This document shows positions 1-11,514 of a DNA stretch of 64,000 nucleotides, in pieces. Source of the stretch: Synaphobranchus kaupii (taxonomy: Eukaryota > Chordata > Actinopteri > Anguilliformes > Synaphobranchidae); NCBI GenBank assembly GCA_029718625.1, contig CM056391.1, positions 20,931,218 through 20,995,217 of the forward strand, given 5' to 3'. The translations under genes were made by a program, and so were the position numbers. The notes under the pieces were generated by a model, which saw only the letters and a program-made list of their open reading frames with translations, made no database searches and was not told where the DNA came from. Positions within the stretch are counted from its first letter, which is position 1. Every line of letters begins with the position of its first letter.

Positions 1-469
1 GCAGCGAATGATATGGAAAGGAAAACAAAGTGTATAAAAAGAATGAGGCATATTAGAATTCACAGTTCTATTTCTGTATGTGCGTGTGGGTTCTTCACGC
101 CAGAACACGTGGTGTTCAGAGATCATAAGATGTATACCTCGAGGGGGAAATACAAATCTAGCTTGAAGCTAACGTGGCCTGAAACATTGCGTGTATTGAG
201 GCTGTAGAAATTTAGCTACGTCTAGCTAAATTCCAGGCCCCTATCCGATTACAGACACGGGATCCTATATCTAATGGGTTAGGTATTAGTATGAGCATGC
301 ACAGATATCGATTAAAAACGACAGGCGGATTTCAAATTAGTGTTAGCTGTAAATTCGAGTAGGCTCTGTTACTTTAGCTTATGCGAGGCTAATTGGCTGT
401 CGATAGCCTGCAAGCCATGTGTTGAGTTATAAATTAACGTTACTCTAAATACACACAGTGGATACATTA
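1..469. other. Unannotated AT-rich DNA
   Basis: I see no gene, repeat or RNA here. Short open frames have no recognisable motif and no coding signature. Confidence 0.6.
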
Positions 470-625
470 CACAACTTTTTAGCATTTTTTACATATTATC
501 CATTTATACAGCTGGACATATACTGAAGCGATTCAGATTTAGTACCTTGCTCAAGGGTACAACAGCAGTGTCCTACCTGGGAATCGAACCTGCCAGTTCC
601 TTAACCATTATACTACACTGCCGCG
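470..625 (-). repeat. tRNA-derived SINE, 3'-truncated
   Basis: Read on the minus strand, the copy starts at about 625 with GGCAGTGTAGTATAATGG, which contains a polymerase III A box. It continues to a well-kept B box, GGTTCGATTCC, then a body running through CTTGAGCAAGGTACT and CCAGCTGTATAAAT to GTTGTGTAA. The copy at 15431-15630 matches it throughout and continues into a LINE-like tail that is missing here, so this copy is 3'-truncated. It is a retroposon remnant rather than a tRNA gene, because the tRNA-like part has no consistent cloverleaf. Confidence 0.75.
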
Positions 626-1699
626 GATACAATCAAACATGTAATTACATTGACAATAAACTTTAAAGGAAAGGTCCTGGATGTTTGCGTCAGTCTTACT
701 GTAGTACACAGGCTGGTTCCGTGGCTTTGATGTGTCCAAAAAGTTCTGTCTTTTTGGCAGTGTCTCTGGATTGGACCGTATTTTTCGGCAAGAGGTTTCT
801 TTGGGTGAGTTTTGCCTTTGAAGCTTTGCTGTTCCTTTGTCCTTTTCGGAAAGTTGTCTCTTGAACTCTTTGCGGTTTGCGGTGTGTAATACGTAGGCTA
901 TCACTTTACAACTACATTGTATAACGGTAGCTGGATGCAGTTTTAGTGGCTTTCTAGAACATGCTGAGAGCTGGGAAGAGCGGTTGTTCTGGCCGCCTAA
1001 CCCGAGGGAGAAAGGGGTCTCTCCACGTATTTCCCTTGCCTATGTCGGCCTAGTTGCTTCTTCCCGAGCCGGGGAAGTGCGTGCAACTTGGAACTTAATC
1101 AAAGTGTAACAGGTTACGATGTACAGGTCACCCTAATTAGCGAATAGGCTAAGTTAACATACATTCAGGTATGTGGTTTGCTGACACACACATCAATCAT
1201 TTCTGAATGCCTATAAATAGGCTGCAGTAACTAGGTAAAAGGAAATGCCTTACCTATTTGGGGTTCTTGTTCTTCCCTGTTCCTGTCTGACTTCAAGGTA
1301 CGTTGCAGTTTGCTCTGTTACTTGCAGCCCACGTCATGTTCCAGGTAGTCCTGATGGAAATTATTTTATTGTAGGTCACCATAGACGGAGTGGTGGAGCT
1401 GGAGACTGCATGTGCATAGCCTATAGAGGTATTTCTTTTAATCTTTTATACATGTTGTTAATGGTATGAGTAGGAAAGCATTTGGCTTCTCGGGTAATGT
1501 AATGTCATGGATAAAATGCGCTAAAACATTGTGGTTACAAGAACGATACACTGCATGTGTACTAATAAATATTTTCTGCCATTGTAGGACGTTGCTAGCT
1601 GCTGTTTTGCCGACATTAGAAAATTGCGTTTATCTCTCAGTCTCCTTAAGAGCGAAGGAACGCGGATAGCGGGGCTCCGGTTGTATCAATTCGCCGGTA
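626..1699. other. Unannotated DNA
   Basis: No recognisable gene. Several short open frames are present but none shows a known domain or consistent splice signals. Confidence 0.5.
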
Positions 1700-2376
1700 A
1701 CTAGCTACGTGGAGCTCCGGCCGCTCGGCGCAGTTTGGGTTTTAAACTGTATTTTATCCGCCTTTTCCCTGGGGGTTCCATATGTATTTGTAGTTTAAAC
1801 ATCCCTACTACTGACAAACCAACTGTTTATCGAGTTGGGGCTTCGGGGCTGCTTACTGTTTACGTTACAGTGCGTGGTCTGGGATCTGTGCTGGTGGCGT
1901 GGAGGTCATTGCGGCGCCATAGGAAGTGGTTCCGTTCTTTTCACTGCATGCTATATTGTGCGTGTGTAGAAGTTGAATCTTTTGTGCTATATTCACCGTG
2001 TCCGTATCTCACCATTTTACAGTGTGTGTGTGTGTATGTCTGCTGGCACCTTCACGAGTGAGTGACCTTTCGGTTCCACTTCCGGTAAGTCATCCGCGCT
2101 CCACGGACCGTACCCGCACACACCCAGTAGCACCCCTAGGGGCGGGGAAGACCTACCAACCAGCTAATTGTGTATTTTTGGGAACCCTGTGGGTTTTTGT
2201 GTGGGTTTTTCTATTGTGTTTTTATGATTGTAAAAATAAACTGGATGTTTTTATTATTGAATCCACGTCTCTGCTTGTTCATTTAGTTGAACGTGCCTAT
2301 GTGGGGATTGATCATAATCCCTTGAGTCGTACATTGGGCGTAATTCCCAAGGTGGCGTAGTCAGGTGGTGTTAGGC
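1700..2376 (+). repeat. Possible LTR fragment or solo LTR
   Basis: The right part looks like the 3' half of a fish LTR. It has a polyadenylation signal AATAAA at 2235-2240, then T-rich sequence, then the end motif AAGGTGGCGTAGTCA. Upstream is a GC-richer segment. I could not find matching target duplications or the left terminus, so the boundaries are guesses and this may be unique DNA. Confidence 0.25.
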
Positions 2377-2637
2377 CAGGTCACAAAAGCATAAGAAGAA
2401 AACGTAAGAAGAGGGAGCAGGAGGTTTGTTCGAAGTTTTATAGGACGAGAACTCAGTCCTGATTGGTCAACTCTGTGGGGAATTCCACCCAGGATCACAT
2501 GGCTGTTGCATGCCGGTATATGTAGTCTTTTGGAAATGTGGTCCAGGGTCACATGAATGTGAGTTGATTTCCAATGGACATGCACTACAGGTACATAAAC
2601 TCAAACTGACCCATTATTGTTTATATAGTGTATTATA

Positions 2638-3179
2638 CACTGCCTGCCTGGCCAAAAAAAATGTCTCACACTCTAATATTTTGTTGGACCGCCTTTAGCT
2701 TTGATTACGGCACGCATTCGTCATGGCATTGTTTCGACAACCATATGCAACGTCACATTTATTTCCGTCCAGAGTTGCATTGATTTTTGGCCCAGATCTT
2801 GTATTGACGACGGGAGAGTCGAACCACTCCATAGTCTTCTCCAGCACATCCCAAAGACTTTCAATGGGGTTAAGGTCAGGACTCTGGTGGCCAATTCATG
2901 TGTGAAAATGATTCCTCATGCTCCCTGAACCACTCTTTCACAATTTGAGCCCGATGAATCTTGGCATTGCCGTCCTGGAATATGCCCATTGATGGGATAA
3001 CCTGGTCATTCAGTACATTCAGGTACTCAGCTGACTTAATTTTATTGCTGCATAATGTTGCTGAGCATAGACCTGACCAATTGAAGCAACCCCAGTTCAT
3101 AACACTGCCTCCAGAGGCTTGTACAGGGGGCACTATGCATGATGGGTGCAACGGCAAGTTTTTTTTTGGCCAGGCAGTG
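2638..3179 (-). mobile_element. Deleted Tc1-like transposon, copy 1
   Basis: A 542-bp element flanked by TA on both sides (2636-2637 and 3180-3181). Its inverted ends read CACTGCCTGGCC followed by an A run; the left end has a 4-bp TGCC duplication. The minus strand carries the C-terminal half of a Tc1 transposase: a frame at 3157-2876 with [15 protein letters not shown], then the second catalytic Asp region ([12 protein letters not shown]). After WPPES the frame breaks before the final DDE region. The N-terminal DNA-binding domain and the first Asp are absent. Copies at 26579 and 53413 share the same deletion junction and the same frameshift, so this is a non-autonomous family member. Confidence 0.9.
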
Positions 3180-4855
3180 TACCTTGGTCTGGGTAAATAC
3201 TCGCTTCTGATTGGCTGGAAGGTGTGTATTGAAAACTGATAATCACATATGGCAAGTAGTTCCAGTGAAATGGTCTGATAACTGTTCTAAATTCATCCAC
3301 TGACTATAATATAGCTATCTAGCTTCCCCTGGCATTGATACCAGCTGTCCCACATGATGTCTTCTGGCAGCTAGCTTAAAGAAAATCAGTATCAACTTGT
3401 AATAGCAGAAGCTGAAATGTATGATAAAGAACACTATTGTACATTGAATATCTTAGTTACATCAACACTGAGCTTGCTAAGCAGTTTTATATATGCGCCA
3501 TATTCAATTTAGCAAGTGTCCACAAAGCATGTTGGGCTCTCTTGTTAGGCTATATTGGCTCCCATCTCATGACATACAGGTGTTCAATTTAATAAAGACA
3601 GCTTCACTACAATTTTGCTATGACAGTAGAGCTGCAGTTTTAAAGGAAATAGAGTACATGACTAACTAGATATCCATGATAGAACACATACTGTGAGACC
3701 ATTTTGACCCAAGCTGGCTTGCTACAAGAGGGACTATAGAATGAGTGTCTGGTTGCTAGGTCATATGTACTGTTTGGGCTATTTGCTGGAATCATTAAGT
3801 AATATTTCTACTACATTGTAAACTCTTGTTTTCCAGATATTAGTCTGACCCTCATGTGTTACCAGGAAAAGTGCAACTCTCTTGCTTAATAAACTTTCAT
3901 TTTGAATGCAAAATGTCCAACAAATATAAGTGAATGCTCTTGTCTTATTTTTTTGGCAAGTGATCATGGTATAAACAGGATAATCTACTCTGAGGTGTGC
4001 AGGTAAATTATTTTAACACACTCAGCTTCACGTCAGGTGTTTTTTTGCCTCCACATCAGTCATTAAAAGCATATAACTACACACGTCATTGTAAGCATTG
4101 TACCATGCTAAGCATTTCAGAATAAGTGATTACTCATGATATTTAAATATATAGATAGATACGGATAAACAGATATATTTTATAAACGATTAAATTGCAG
4201 GTGATTTGATCTTTTTTTCTAGATTAAAGATAATTAATATTGGGCTACATCAGATTTGATAGATTAATAATGATACATTAATTCCACAAAAAATGTTCTC
4301 CCTATATTTGCGACTAAATAGAATATCCTTAAACACACAATTGAAAAGCATATAATCGATGATTCAATGTCATGTCATGAGTTAAGTCAATTCCATCCTT
4401 CACAGATAAATCATTTTAATGCAGACACAATTCAACATAACTGAGTCCATACAAGCTCCCTCAATTACTGGTGGCTGTGATATGTTGCTTGTGCCATGTC
4501 AATTTTTCTTATCTGTCAGTGCATGGGTGACAGAAATTCCATTGCTCAATGATGGCAATTATGTGAGCCATAGAAGGGTCTATTCTATCAATGGGCAGAT
4601 GCCACATATCTGAAAATGGCAGATATCTCATGTTTGCCAGTTATCCAAAGTTATGCATCAATTGGTGCACCATGCAGCAGCATGTGCTGTATGCCTTAGT
4701 GTTGTTAAAATATCAAAATTGATTTGAAAACGTTTCTCTTCGATCTACGTATTGTTTTATGGACTGCCTTTCCTTTTTTCAATAGAATGCTTTTACAAAT
4801 GCGCATACATTGACCTAACTTGTATTGAATGTAAAGGAAAACAACCAAATTACTG
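3180..4855. other. Unannotated AT-rich DNA
   Basis: No gene or repeat recognised. Composition is AT-rich with many stops in all frames. Confidence 0.5.
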
Positions 4856-4875
4856 TTCTATTTCTTTCCTCCGAC

Positions 4876-4990
4876 CATTAGGGTCGTCAACCACAAATTA
4901 ACCTTCTAGGTGCTAGACGCATCGAGACTCTTATACCAACATTTGTCATGGACATGACCACCACGTAGTGACATAATTCCTCCCTATAAA
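4876..4990 (+). repeat. Left inverted terminal repeat of the DIRS-like element
   Basis: Starts near CATTAGGGTCGTCAACCAC and ends near TCCTCCCTATAAA. It is complementary to 7070-7185 with roughly one change per ten bases by eye. The TATAAA at its inner end sits about 25 bp upstream of a mixed-composition leader, so it could act as a core promoter. Confidence 0.85.
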
Positions 4991-5730
4991 GGGAGGCGCG
5001 TCAATGCGGAAGTCCTCTAATTTTTCTCGCCGATGCAGTGTAAAGACGTGAGACTGTTTGTATCTTGTGCTATCCCTTGGGCCTTGTGACTTTGGTCGGA
5101 GCTACGATTCTTTTTGTCCTCCAAAGGTGGCGAGAAGCACTCGCATGTGGTAATGCGCTGGTAGCATTGCTACTAAGATACTGATATCATTAGTTATTGG
5201 CTAGGGTTAAACTGGGCTATGGTTTACTTTTAGCATATAGTAAGGTTAAACACACACTGCTGCCGCGTTTATTTTGTATTCGGGGAACAAGGGTTACCTC
5301 AATACTGATTATAGTCTAACCTAGTGTGGTCGCGCCCCAGTGAGACATATTCTACTCGGTAAACGGCTTTGTATACAGCAAGTACAAGTTTGTATCCCTC
5401 TGTATTCACTGATTACAGATCTATCCTGGGCATGCCAAGGGGCCCCGGGTGGGCTCCCCCCTCCCCCCCAACCCTGGGGGCCGGAGCCCGATCCGCCTGA
5501 AGCGTACCTCTGGCGCTTTTCTCCTCTCAAGAGCTCTGGTGATTGATTCTAAGTCTGTCCTGGCTGCGATCACGCCCCAGTAAGACTTTCCCAATCAGTG
5601 AGCGCGGACGTTACATCGATAAGTCTGTGTGGCAGAATAGCGTGTGCGCTACACTCCCTGCCCTGGCTTCCCCTACTCAAGACCGCCCACCATGCTTTGC
5701 GTCTTTGGGTGCTCTTTATCCTGCTAAGGA

Positions 5731-6024
5731 ATGAGCGCCTTGTGCACGGAATGTGGGGGAGCCATGGATATGGCTGATGGGCACACCCGGTGCTGCCTGT
5801 GCCTCGGCCTAGGGCACCTGCAGGATACCTCAGACCCCTGCCCATGATGTATGGGTATGTCGCTGGAGAACAAGCAGGCTCGATTGGATGTGTTCATGTC
5901 CCACATGCCCCCCTCGAGCAGAACACCATCCGCGGTAGAGGTTGCCCCCAAACCCAAGCGTATTACCGCCACCGAGGGCCCTTCACAGAAAAAGGGCAAG
6001 GCTGGCAAGGGCAACAACCTATAG
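5731..6024 (+). pseudogene. DIRS gag-like remnant
   Basis: An ATG at 5731 opens a frame with a cysteine cluster, MSALCTECGG then CCLCLGLGHLQ, resembling the zinc-binding N-terminus of fish DIRS gag proteins. It stops at 5845-5847. A second frame from ATG 5857 continues with NKQARLDVFMSHMPPSS and a basic tail ending at 6022-6024, typical of the middle of the same protein. The two blocks are in different frames, so the gene is broken and shortened. The role in the element is particle formation; this copy cannot make an intact product. Confidence 0.6.
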
Positions 6025-6044
6025 GGCCTATGGATATATATGGC

Positions 6045-6930
6045 AGTGGTTCTTCATATGGTGCTCACAGAAAGGCGCGGACCCTGTACATTGTTCCAAT
6101 TTCTGTCCTACTGGATTGTTTACAATCCATGCTTGATCACGGCAGGGCAGCCAGCACACTGAAGATGCTGCTGCCATATCCAACAGGCACGTGTGGGTGC
6201 ATAACAAGCCTGCAGGGAGCCATCACCTTGTCAGCCGGTTCCTGAGGGGTGCCCAGCGGCTGTGACCTGCGAGGTCCCTCGTGGTTCCCTCCTGGGATCT
6301 CCCTTTAGTTTTGCGAGCACTCACGGGTCAGCCCTATGAGGCTCTTGATATGACCAGCCTAAAATGGCTTTCCCTTAAGACGGCATTCCTGCTAGCAATG
6401 GTGTCGGCTAGGTGCATTGGTGAGCTCTGCGCTCTCTCCATCAGCGTGAAATGTCTAAGATGGAGGCCGACTGACTCAGGAGTCACCTTGCGGCCTAATC
6501 CATCGTTTTTGCCCAAAGTCGTTTTGGTGCTTCATATTAACCAGCAGATTGAGCTCGCTGCGCTTCGCCCCCCCACTAGGCAAGGACCTGGGGGATGCAC
6601 ACTTGGTATGTCCAGTGCATGCGCTGCGATGCTACATTGAAGCTACTGCTTTCATCAGACCTACAGGGCAACTCTTTGTTTGTTACGGCAAATCTATCTC
6701 TCAGCGCAGAGCCTCTCCCATTGGGTAGTGAAGGCAATAGCTATGGGCTATGAGGCTAGTGCTAGGCCCTTGCCTATGATTGTCCTGAGTAAGTCAACAA
6801 GAAGTATGGCTAGTTGACAGTACTGAAAGGTGTACCGCTTAAGGAGATTTGTGAGGCGGCGATGTGGGTGTCCCCCTGTACATTCTCAAGGTTCTATCAC
6901 ATCAACGTCCACTTAAAGGTATGACTATCC
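6045..6930 (+). pseudogene. DIRS tyrosine recombinase, degenerate
   Basis: Frame-shifted pieces cover the recombinase. 6100-6190 gives LLDCLQSMLDHGRAASTLK, the core-binding domain. 6281-6640 gives PSWDLPLVLRAL, LKWLSLKTAFLLAMVSARCIGELCALS and LRPNPSFLPKV, the start of the catalytic domain. 6640-6930 gives HWVVKAIAMGYEA, a KSTRSMAS block with an in-frame stop, LKEICEAAMWVSPCTF and RFYHINV, which holds the expected tyrosine. The enzyme would integrate the circular cDNA of the element. The first catalytic arginine position is Cys (codon at 6413-6415), the His of the HxxR-like block is Lys, and several frameshifts occur, so it is inactive. Confidence 0.8.
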
Positions 6931-6965
6931 CTTGTGACATTGTTGGTATTAGTAATCCATGGTCG

Positions 6966-7053
6966 ATGACCCTAATGGTTGGAGGAACGAAATAGAATGA
7001 AGGTTATGACTGTAACCACGGTTCTATGAGTTCCGGATGACTATTAGGGGTCA
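6966..7053. repeat. Internal complementary region of the DIRS-like element
   Basis: The first part, GACCCTAATGGTTGGAGG followed by AACGAAATAGAA, is complementary to the outer left end (TTCTATTTCTTTCCTCC at about 4857-4873 and onward). The second part (7003-7053, with GTTCTATGAGTTCCGG) is complementary to 7172-7222. In DIRS elements this region is thought to template circle completion after reverse transcription. Confidence 0.8.
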
Positions 7054-7069
7054 TTGTCACTCGGGATCC

Positions 7070-7185
7070 TTTTATAGGGAGGAATTACGTCACTACGTGG
7101 GGGTCATGTCCATGAGAAATGTTGGTATAAGAGTCTTGATGCATCTGGCACCTAGACGTTCATTTGTGGTTGATGACCCTAATGG
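7070..7185 (-). repeat. Right inverted terminal repeat of the DIRS-like element
   Basis: Inverted counterpart of 4876-4990. Shared blocks include the complement of CTCTTATACCAACATTT and of CATGGACATGACC. The outer extension (7172-7222) is itself complementary to 7003-7053 in the internal complementary region. Confidence 0.85.
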
Positions 7186-7224
7186 TCATCCGGAACTCAT
7201 AGAACCATGGTTACAGTCGTAACC

Positions 7225-8794
7225 TTCGTTAAATATAGAAGCAGAGTTTCACTGCACTCTTGAAATGCCACCTGCTGTGAGAGTCTGGAAGCAGACAATG
7301 GCAGCCAGGAGAGGCCTTTGCATCACACTATATTCATCTTCTTTACTTCTTCCGATACCTTCTAGTTATTTGTACTGGGAAGGTCAAGTAGATGTCGACG
7401 AGTCCCATTGCCCATTAGTCAACAGTGACTCTATAGATTTGTAAGCATTTCCGAGGGTGTGCGGAGCTGTCCCCCAATACCGCCAGACCCAACCATATCT
7501 CCAGCATCATTATCCGTCCAAGTCTTACTGTTACAAATGGTTCCAGCTGACAACCATTTATCAATATACAATCGTTTCCCCACTGTTCCTATTCTCAAAA
7601 CCCAGCTCTGCTGTAATGTAGGCAGTTACATTTAAACCACCCAGCTTGACTATAATAGAGTGGGTGACATTTCATTCTTCCAGGGATGATCTGCTTATGA
7701 GCCAGGTTTCTCCTTTCATAGTTGAAACAGAGAGGAAATTGGCAACACTGTAATTTTCCTTCACTAGGCTTCCCAGGAGGTGATGGAACTGCTTTACAAG
7801 GGAAATTTGATTGTCACACCTCTTGTCTGCTATATTACCCCCTTAAGCCACGTTCATGGAAGCCCTTGTGCAAGTACCTTGCCACCCACAACAAACCATT
7901 TTTTCCCAGACCCAGCTGAGTACACTGAATATACATACAGTATATTCCACTTAATGTGTGTAGTGTATGTTCTACACACAGAAATAGTGCAGATGATCAT
8001 GCAAACAGAAAATACCAAGTAGTTCATATCAGAAGTGATGCTTATATTTCCCCTTTTCCAAATAATTAGTAAAACATTAGAATATAGAATCTGAGCTCTC
8101 ACGTTACTATACTCATTTTACCATTGATACCTTTAGAATCTGCTTGCCTAAATTTCATCAAAGTGTATAATACAAAAGCTATAAAAAAAGCCACCTGTAC
8201 TCCTCATACCAGGCATTTAATGTAGTTTAATGTTACTAATCTTTAAGGATTTTGTTCTAAATTAGGAATGCCCAGGCCAATAGCAGTCATAGGCCCATCT
8301 CATCACATGACACATTCTCCATGAATGTGGCAGGAAGAGACTAAGCATATGCACATGAAATCAGCTGCTGACTCCTTTTCACTCTGCAAACTGCTAGCTA
8401 AACCACCTCAGCTACAGCAGAGGCGGAGCATGCACATTAAGGAACAGAAAGACTGCAGGCACCCAGTCAACTAGGGGTGCTATTAGTCAGCGATGAAGTG
8501 GGAGCTGCATGGTCTAGTGAGGCCTTCATTCCCTGCAGTAACAGTATTGCTAATTTTAAGGCACCCCAATGGAACCTTTGGTGGCAGTCAACAGCAGTTT
8601 CCATCCGGACCATAGGACCCATTGCTGTACTTTCGAATAAATTACAAAACTTTATGAGCCACTTAAAACCTCATTATTTCACTGATTTTGAAAGACAACG
8701 GTACCCAGTGAGCATTGGTTGCAGGTGGGAAGCAGAGTCGATATCGATGGAGCATGGAATTCTCACAGAAGGCATACATAGATAGAAATAAAAT
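7225..8794. other. Unannotated DNA
   Basis: No gene recognised. The short open frames at 7722-8022 and 8477-8785 have no domain or coding signature that I can see. Confidence 0.5.
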
Positions 8795-8876
8795 AAATAT
8801 TTTAAATATATTTTTTATAAATATAAATATTTTAAATATATTTTTATAAATATAAATATTTTAAATATATTTTTAC
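8795..8876. repeat. AT-only tandem repeat, about 29-30 bp x 3
   Basis: AAATATTTTAAATATA recurs at 8795, 8825 and 8854 with spacings of 30 and 29 bp, separated by T-rich stretches. The unit is itself nearly palindromic. Confidence 0.9.
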
Positions 8877-8929
8877 AACTGCCTGGATTAACACTTTAGT
8901 TTTGTGAAAGCAAAAGCTTTAGCCAAAAA

Positions 8930-9636
8930 AGGGCCAGATTCAGAGTTGAAATAAGCATGCGCAAATGGGACTTACTCCTGAAATTCTGCGTAGCTTAAGC
9001 TATTTGTGTTTCAGACATTTGACTTATCCGCTGTTTTAAGCGTCTCTGCAGTATATACGCAGCATTACGTGCACGGGGTGGAGATTTAATGAAATCAAAT
9101 CAGCAAAGCTTCACCAAAATTATTGTTGAAAATAAGTTGAAGACGTCGCATATAGGCTATTGTGTTATACCACGGTAGGCTACATGACTTTATTAGGTAA
9201 ATTGTTAATAATAATCCTTAATAATATTGCGTGCAACCACTGTCCAGCGATTATTTCTTTTGATTGAGTGATGGGTATATCCAAGTCATCAATCGGAGCT
9301 ATGATCATTTTATTAATACGTTCACTGCCTTCCCCATCACGCAAGAGCAACTACGATGCAGGATTTTACAAAGGCAAATGTGGTTATTAAAGGCAATGTC
9401 ACTGACACGTTGAAAATGTATACCCCAACACACATTTTTTCAGTAGAAAACTGGCAACTCAGGAGGCAGGTACAAGAAACAGGTCATTAGAATATCATGC
9501 CCTGTGCCACCCACATTTTGAAAAACGCACCCGCATAGCTCAGGTTAGAACACGGCGTATCTCATCCCGTTTTAAATCTGCGCAGGAGAGGCACTTAAGC
9601 GCATGACTTAAGTTGGCCATCTGTGAATCTGGCCCT
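8930..9636. mobile_element. Non-autonomous DNA transposon (MITE), 707 bp
   Basis: Inverted ends AGGGCCAGATTCA at 8930 and its complement TGAATCTGGCCCT ending at 9636. ATGCGC motifs occur just inside both ends. No transposase frame. The terminus resembles common fish hAT-type MITEs, but I could not find an 8-bp target duplication, so the superfamily is uncertain. Confidence 0.7.
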
Positions 9637-10338
9637 AAGAGTGCATCATACATTTAGAGCAGACTATGTCTAATAAATAATTTTGTGAATAAACCATTGT
9701 AAATGTACACCTCTCAATTTGCTTCTGCTTATTCTTGTATATAGTTGTTTACTTCTCTAAATGCCAAATAATTAAGGAATTAAATTAGAGACTGTCTATG
9801 GCCCTGCCATATAAGTACACACAGATGTATCAGTTGTAGATTTCATGTCAGTTACATCACTGAACCACTTCATAAATTCAGATGGAAAAACTGTAACAGA
9901 AAAAGGGATGCTGGGACTTCTGTCTTGGTCCAGGGTTTTCATTACATAGTGTGAACTGCTATAGTGGGGTGTTCTACACCAGTAGCCCTTGCCCAGCTTC
10001 AATAATGTTGGGAATAGCAGCCTATGTATTGCCTGCCTGAGGGGTTTAGGCCCTGTGGGATTACACAAATACATTAACCCCTGGTGCAAACTACCAGATT
10101 GTGGGTCCAGCCATACTGAGGTCCTATCTGAGTGCCTCCACACAGAAAGGTTGAGAATACATAAATGTGTTAAGACAAGATATGACTTGCAATTTCACAT
10201 TTACATTTCAAAGCCCTCAATTTAGACCAGGCTCAAGAACACATTATATTGTTGATATTTTCAGAAATGCACACATACACTTTCTGAGTCAAGCGTGCCT
10301 TCAAAAATATTTTTAATCAAACAAATGAGACACTAACT
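9637..10338. other. Unannotated DNA
   Basis: No gene or repeat recognised; the overlapping short frames on both strands around 9796-10225 show no motif. Confidence 0.5.
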
Positions 10339-10843
10339 ATAGAGCTCCGTAGTCCCGCCCACTTTGGTGACGAACGTCTGGTGCCACTTTTCGGAAAAAA
10401 TATAATGAGAGTCAATGGACTGAAAATGTTATTTTTTTCTATATTCAGGCAGGTAGATGTTCAAAACACCCAAGAGAGGGGTTGTCACATTTTAAATTGG
10501 TAATTTTATAAGCAGACTGAGTGATAGCCATTTTCGCTAGCAGAGCGGCCGGTAGCTACTATGTACTAGCAAAAGCGGGAGCTGGCGATGTACGACCGGG
10601 GATTCTGGGTAGTGTAGTTATGTTTCTCAAACTCCATTAATTATACGGTTCAAATTTGATTTAAACGCGGTGGTGAGTATATAATGGACTTTGTATAACA
10701 TATATGTCAAAGTTTGGTCCATACAATGCCATAATATCATCATAAGGGTGACTGAAAGATCCCGAAGTGGGGGCAGGTAATGGCTTCCGGCAGTTTTCCG
10801 GGACCAGCCAGGGATAGGAGGGGGCGGGACTACGGAGCTCTAT
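10339..10843. mobile_element. Non-autonomous DNA transposon (MITE), 505 bp
   Basis: A 22-bp perfect inverted repeat bounds the unit: AGAGCTCCGTAGTCCCGCCC at 10341-10360 and its complement at 10822-10841, each extended outward by AT. Inside is no transposase. No clear target duplication is visible, so the superfamily cannot be assigned. The perfect ends suggest a fairly young insertion. Confidence 0.8.
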
Positions 10844-11320
10844 GCTGATGCTCAAAAGGGGAAAAATTTTAAAAGAATATAAGTAACATTTTGCTTTGCA
10901 TATGAATCTAACAATTTGTTGGACAGGGGTGCCCTTAATCTTAATTTCCCCCACAGTACATTATGGATGTGGTTGCAATCTCATTATACAACAGAAAGAT
11001 TAAGTGGGTAATTAGGATTCTGAGCAGCCCACAAGATGGTAAAATATGCAGTGTCATTCATTTTTATGCATTTCTTGACAGCATTCCATGATTATGGCCC
11101 AATGTAATATCAGTGTCTTGCTTGTACTTACTCTTCATTTAGTGGTAGCTTATTAAATGCAGTTGGCCATTGTAACCTTAGCAGAATGAAAATTTGCTCA
11201 CAGGAAAGGAAAGAATGATTAACTGTAGAGAAAGCCACAATTGTCTCTGAGTCATAGGAATGTCAAATGGCTGAGTGCAATATACCCAATATCATATATA
11301 GTAGACATCTGAGAACTTAA
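10844..11320. other. Unannotated DNA
   Basis: No gene recognised. It ends with the TTAA (11317-11320) that flanks the next element. Confidence 0.5.
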
Positions 11321-11514
11321 AGAGATACTGCAGAGGCTTTTCTAAGGCCCTTTTTTCCGCTTCAATTTGAACTGAAACTCGTGAGTAGGTGTGGTCATAT
11401 GACGATGATGCCACGTAGTCATATTATGAATATTCATACGGTCAAGGAGTGAAAGGGTGTGTCTTGGTGAACTGACTCAGCCCCCTTCCAGCTCTCTCCT
11501 CACAACTAAATAAA

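Larger units (their letters stand above)
4856..7224 (+). mobile_element. DIRS-like tyrosine-recombinase retrotransposon, internally deleted
   Basis: About 2.37 kb. Two inverted repeats of about 115 bp (4876-4990 and 7070-7185) frame the unit. Just inside the right repeat lies a segment (6966-7053) whose first half is complementary to the outer edge of the left repeat (about 4857-4892), and whose second half is complementary to the outer edge of the right repeat (about 7172-7222). This is the inverted-repeat plus internal-complementary-region design known from DIRS elements. Inside are a gag-like remnant (5731-6024) and a tyrosine recombinase remnant (6045-6930). No reverse transcriptase, RNase H or methyltransferase motif is seen between them. 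A full DIRS is roughly 5-6 kb, so the centre is deleted. Confidence 0.85.

Noticed and set aside
5790..6245. 151-residue frame as a single gene
   Set aside because: Joins out-of-frame gag-like and in-frame recombinase pieces of the DIRS remnant; real homology lies in several frames.
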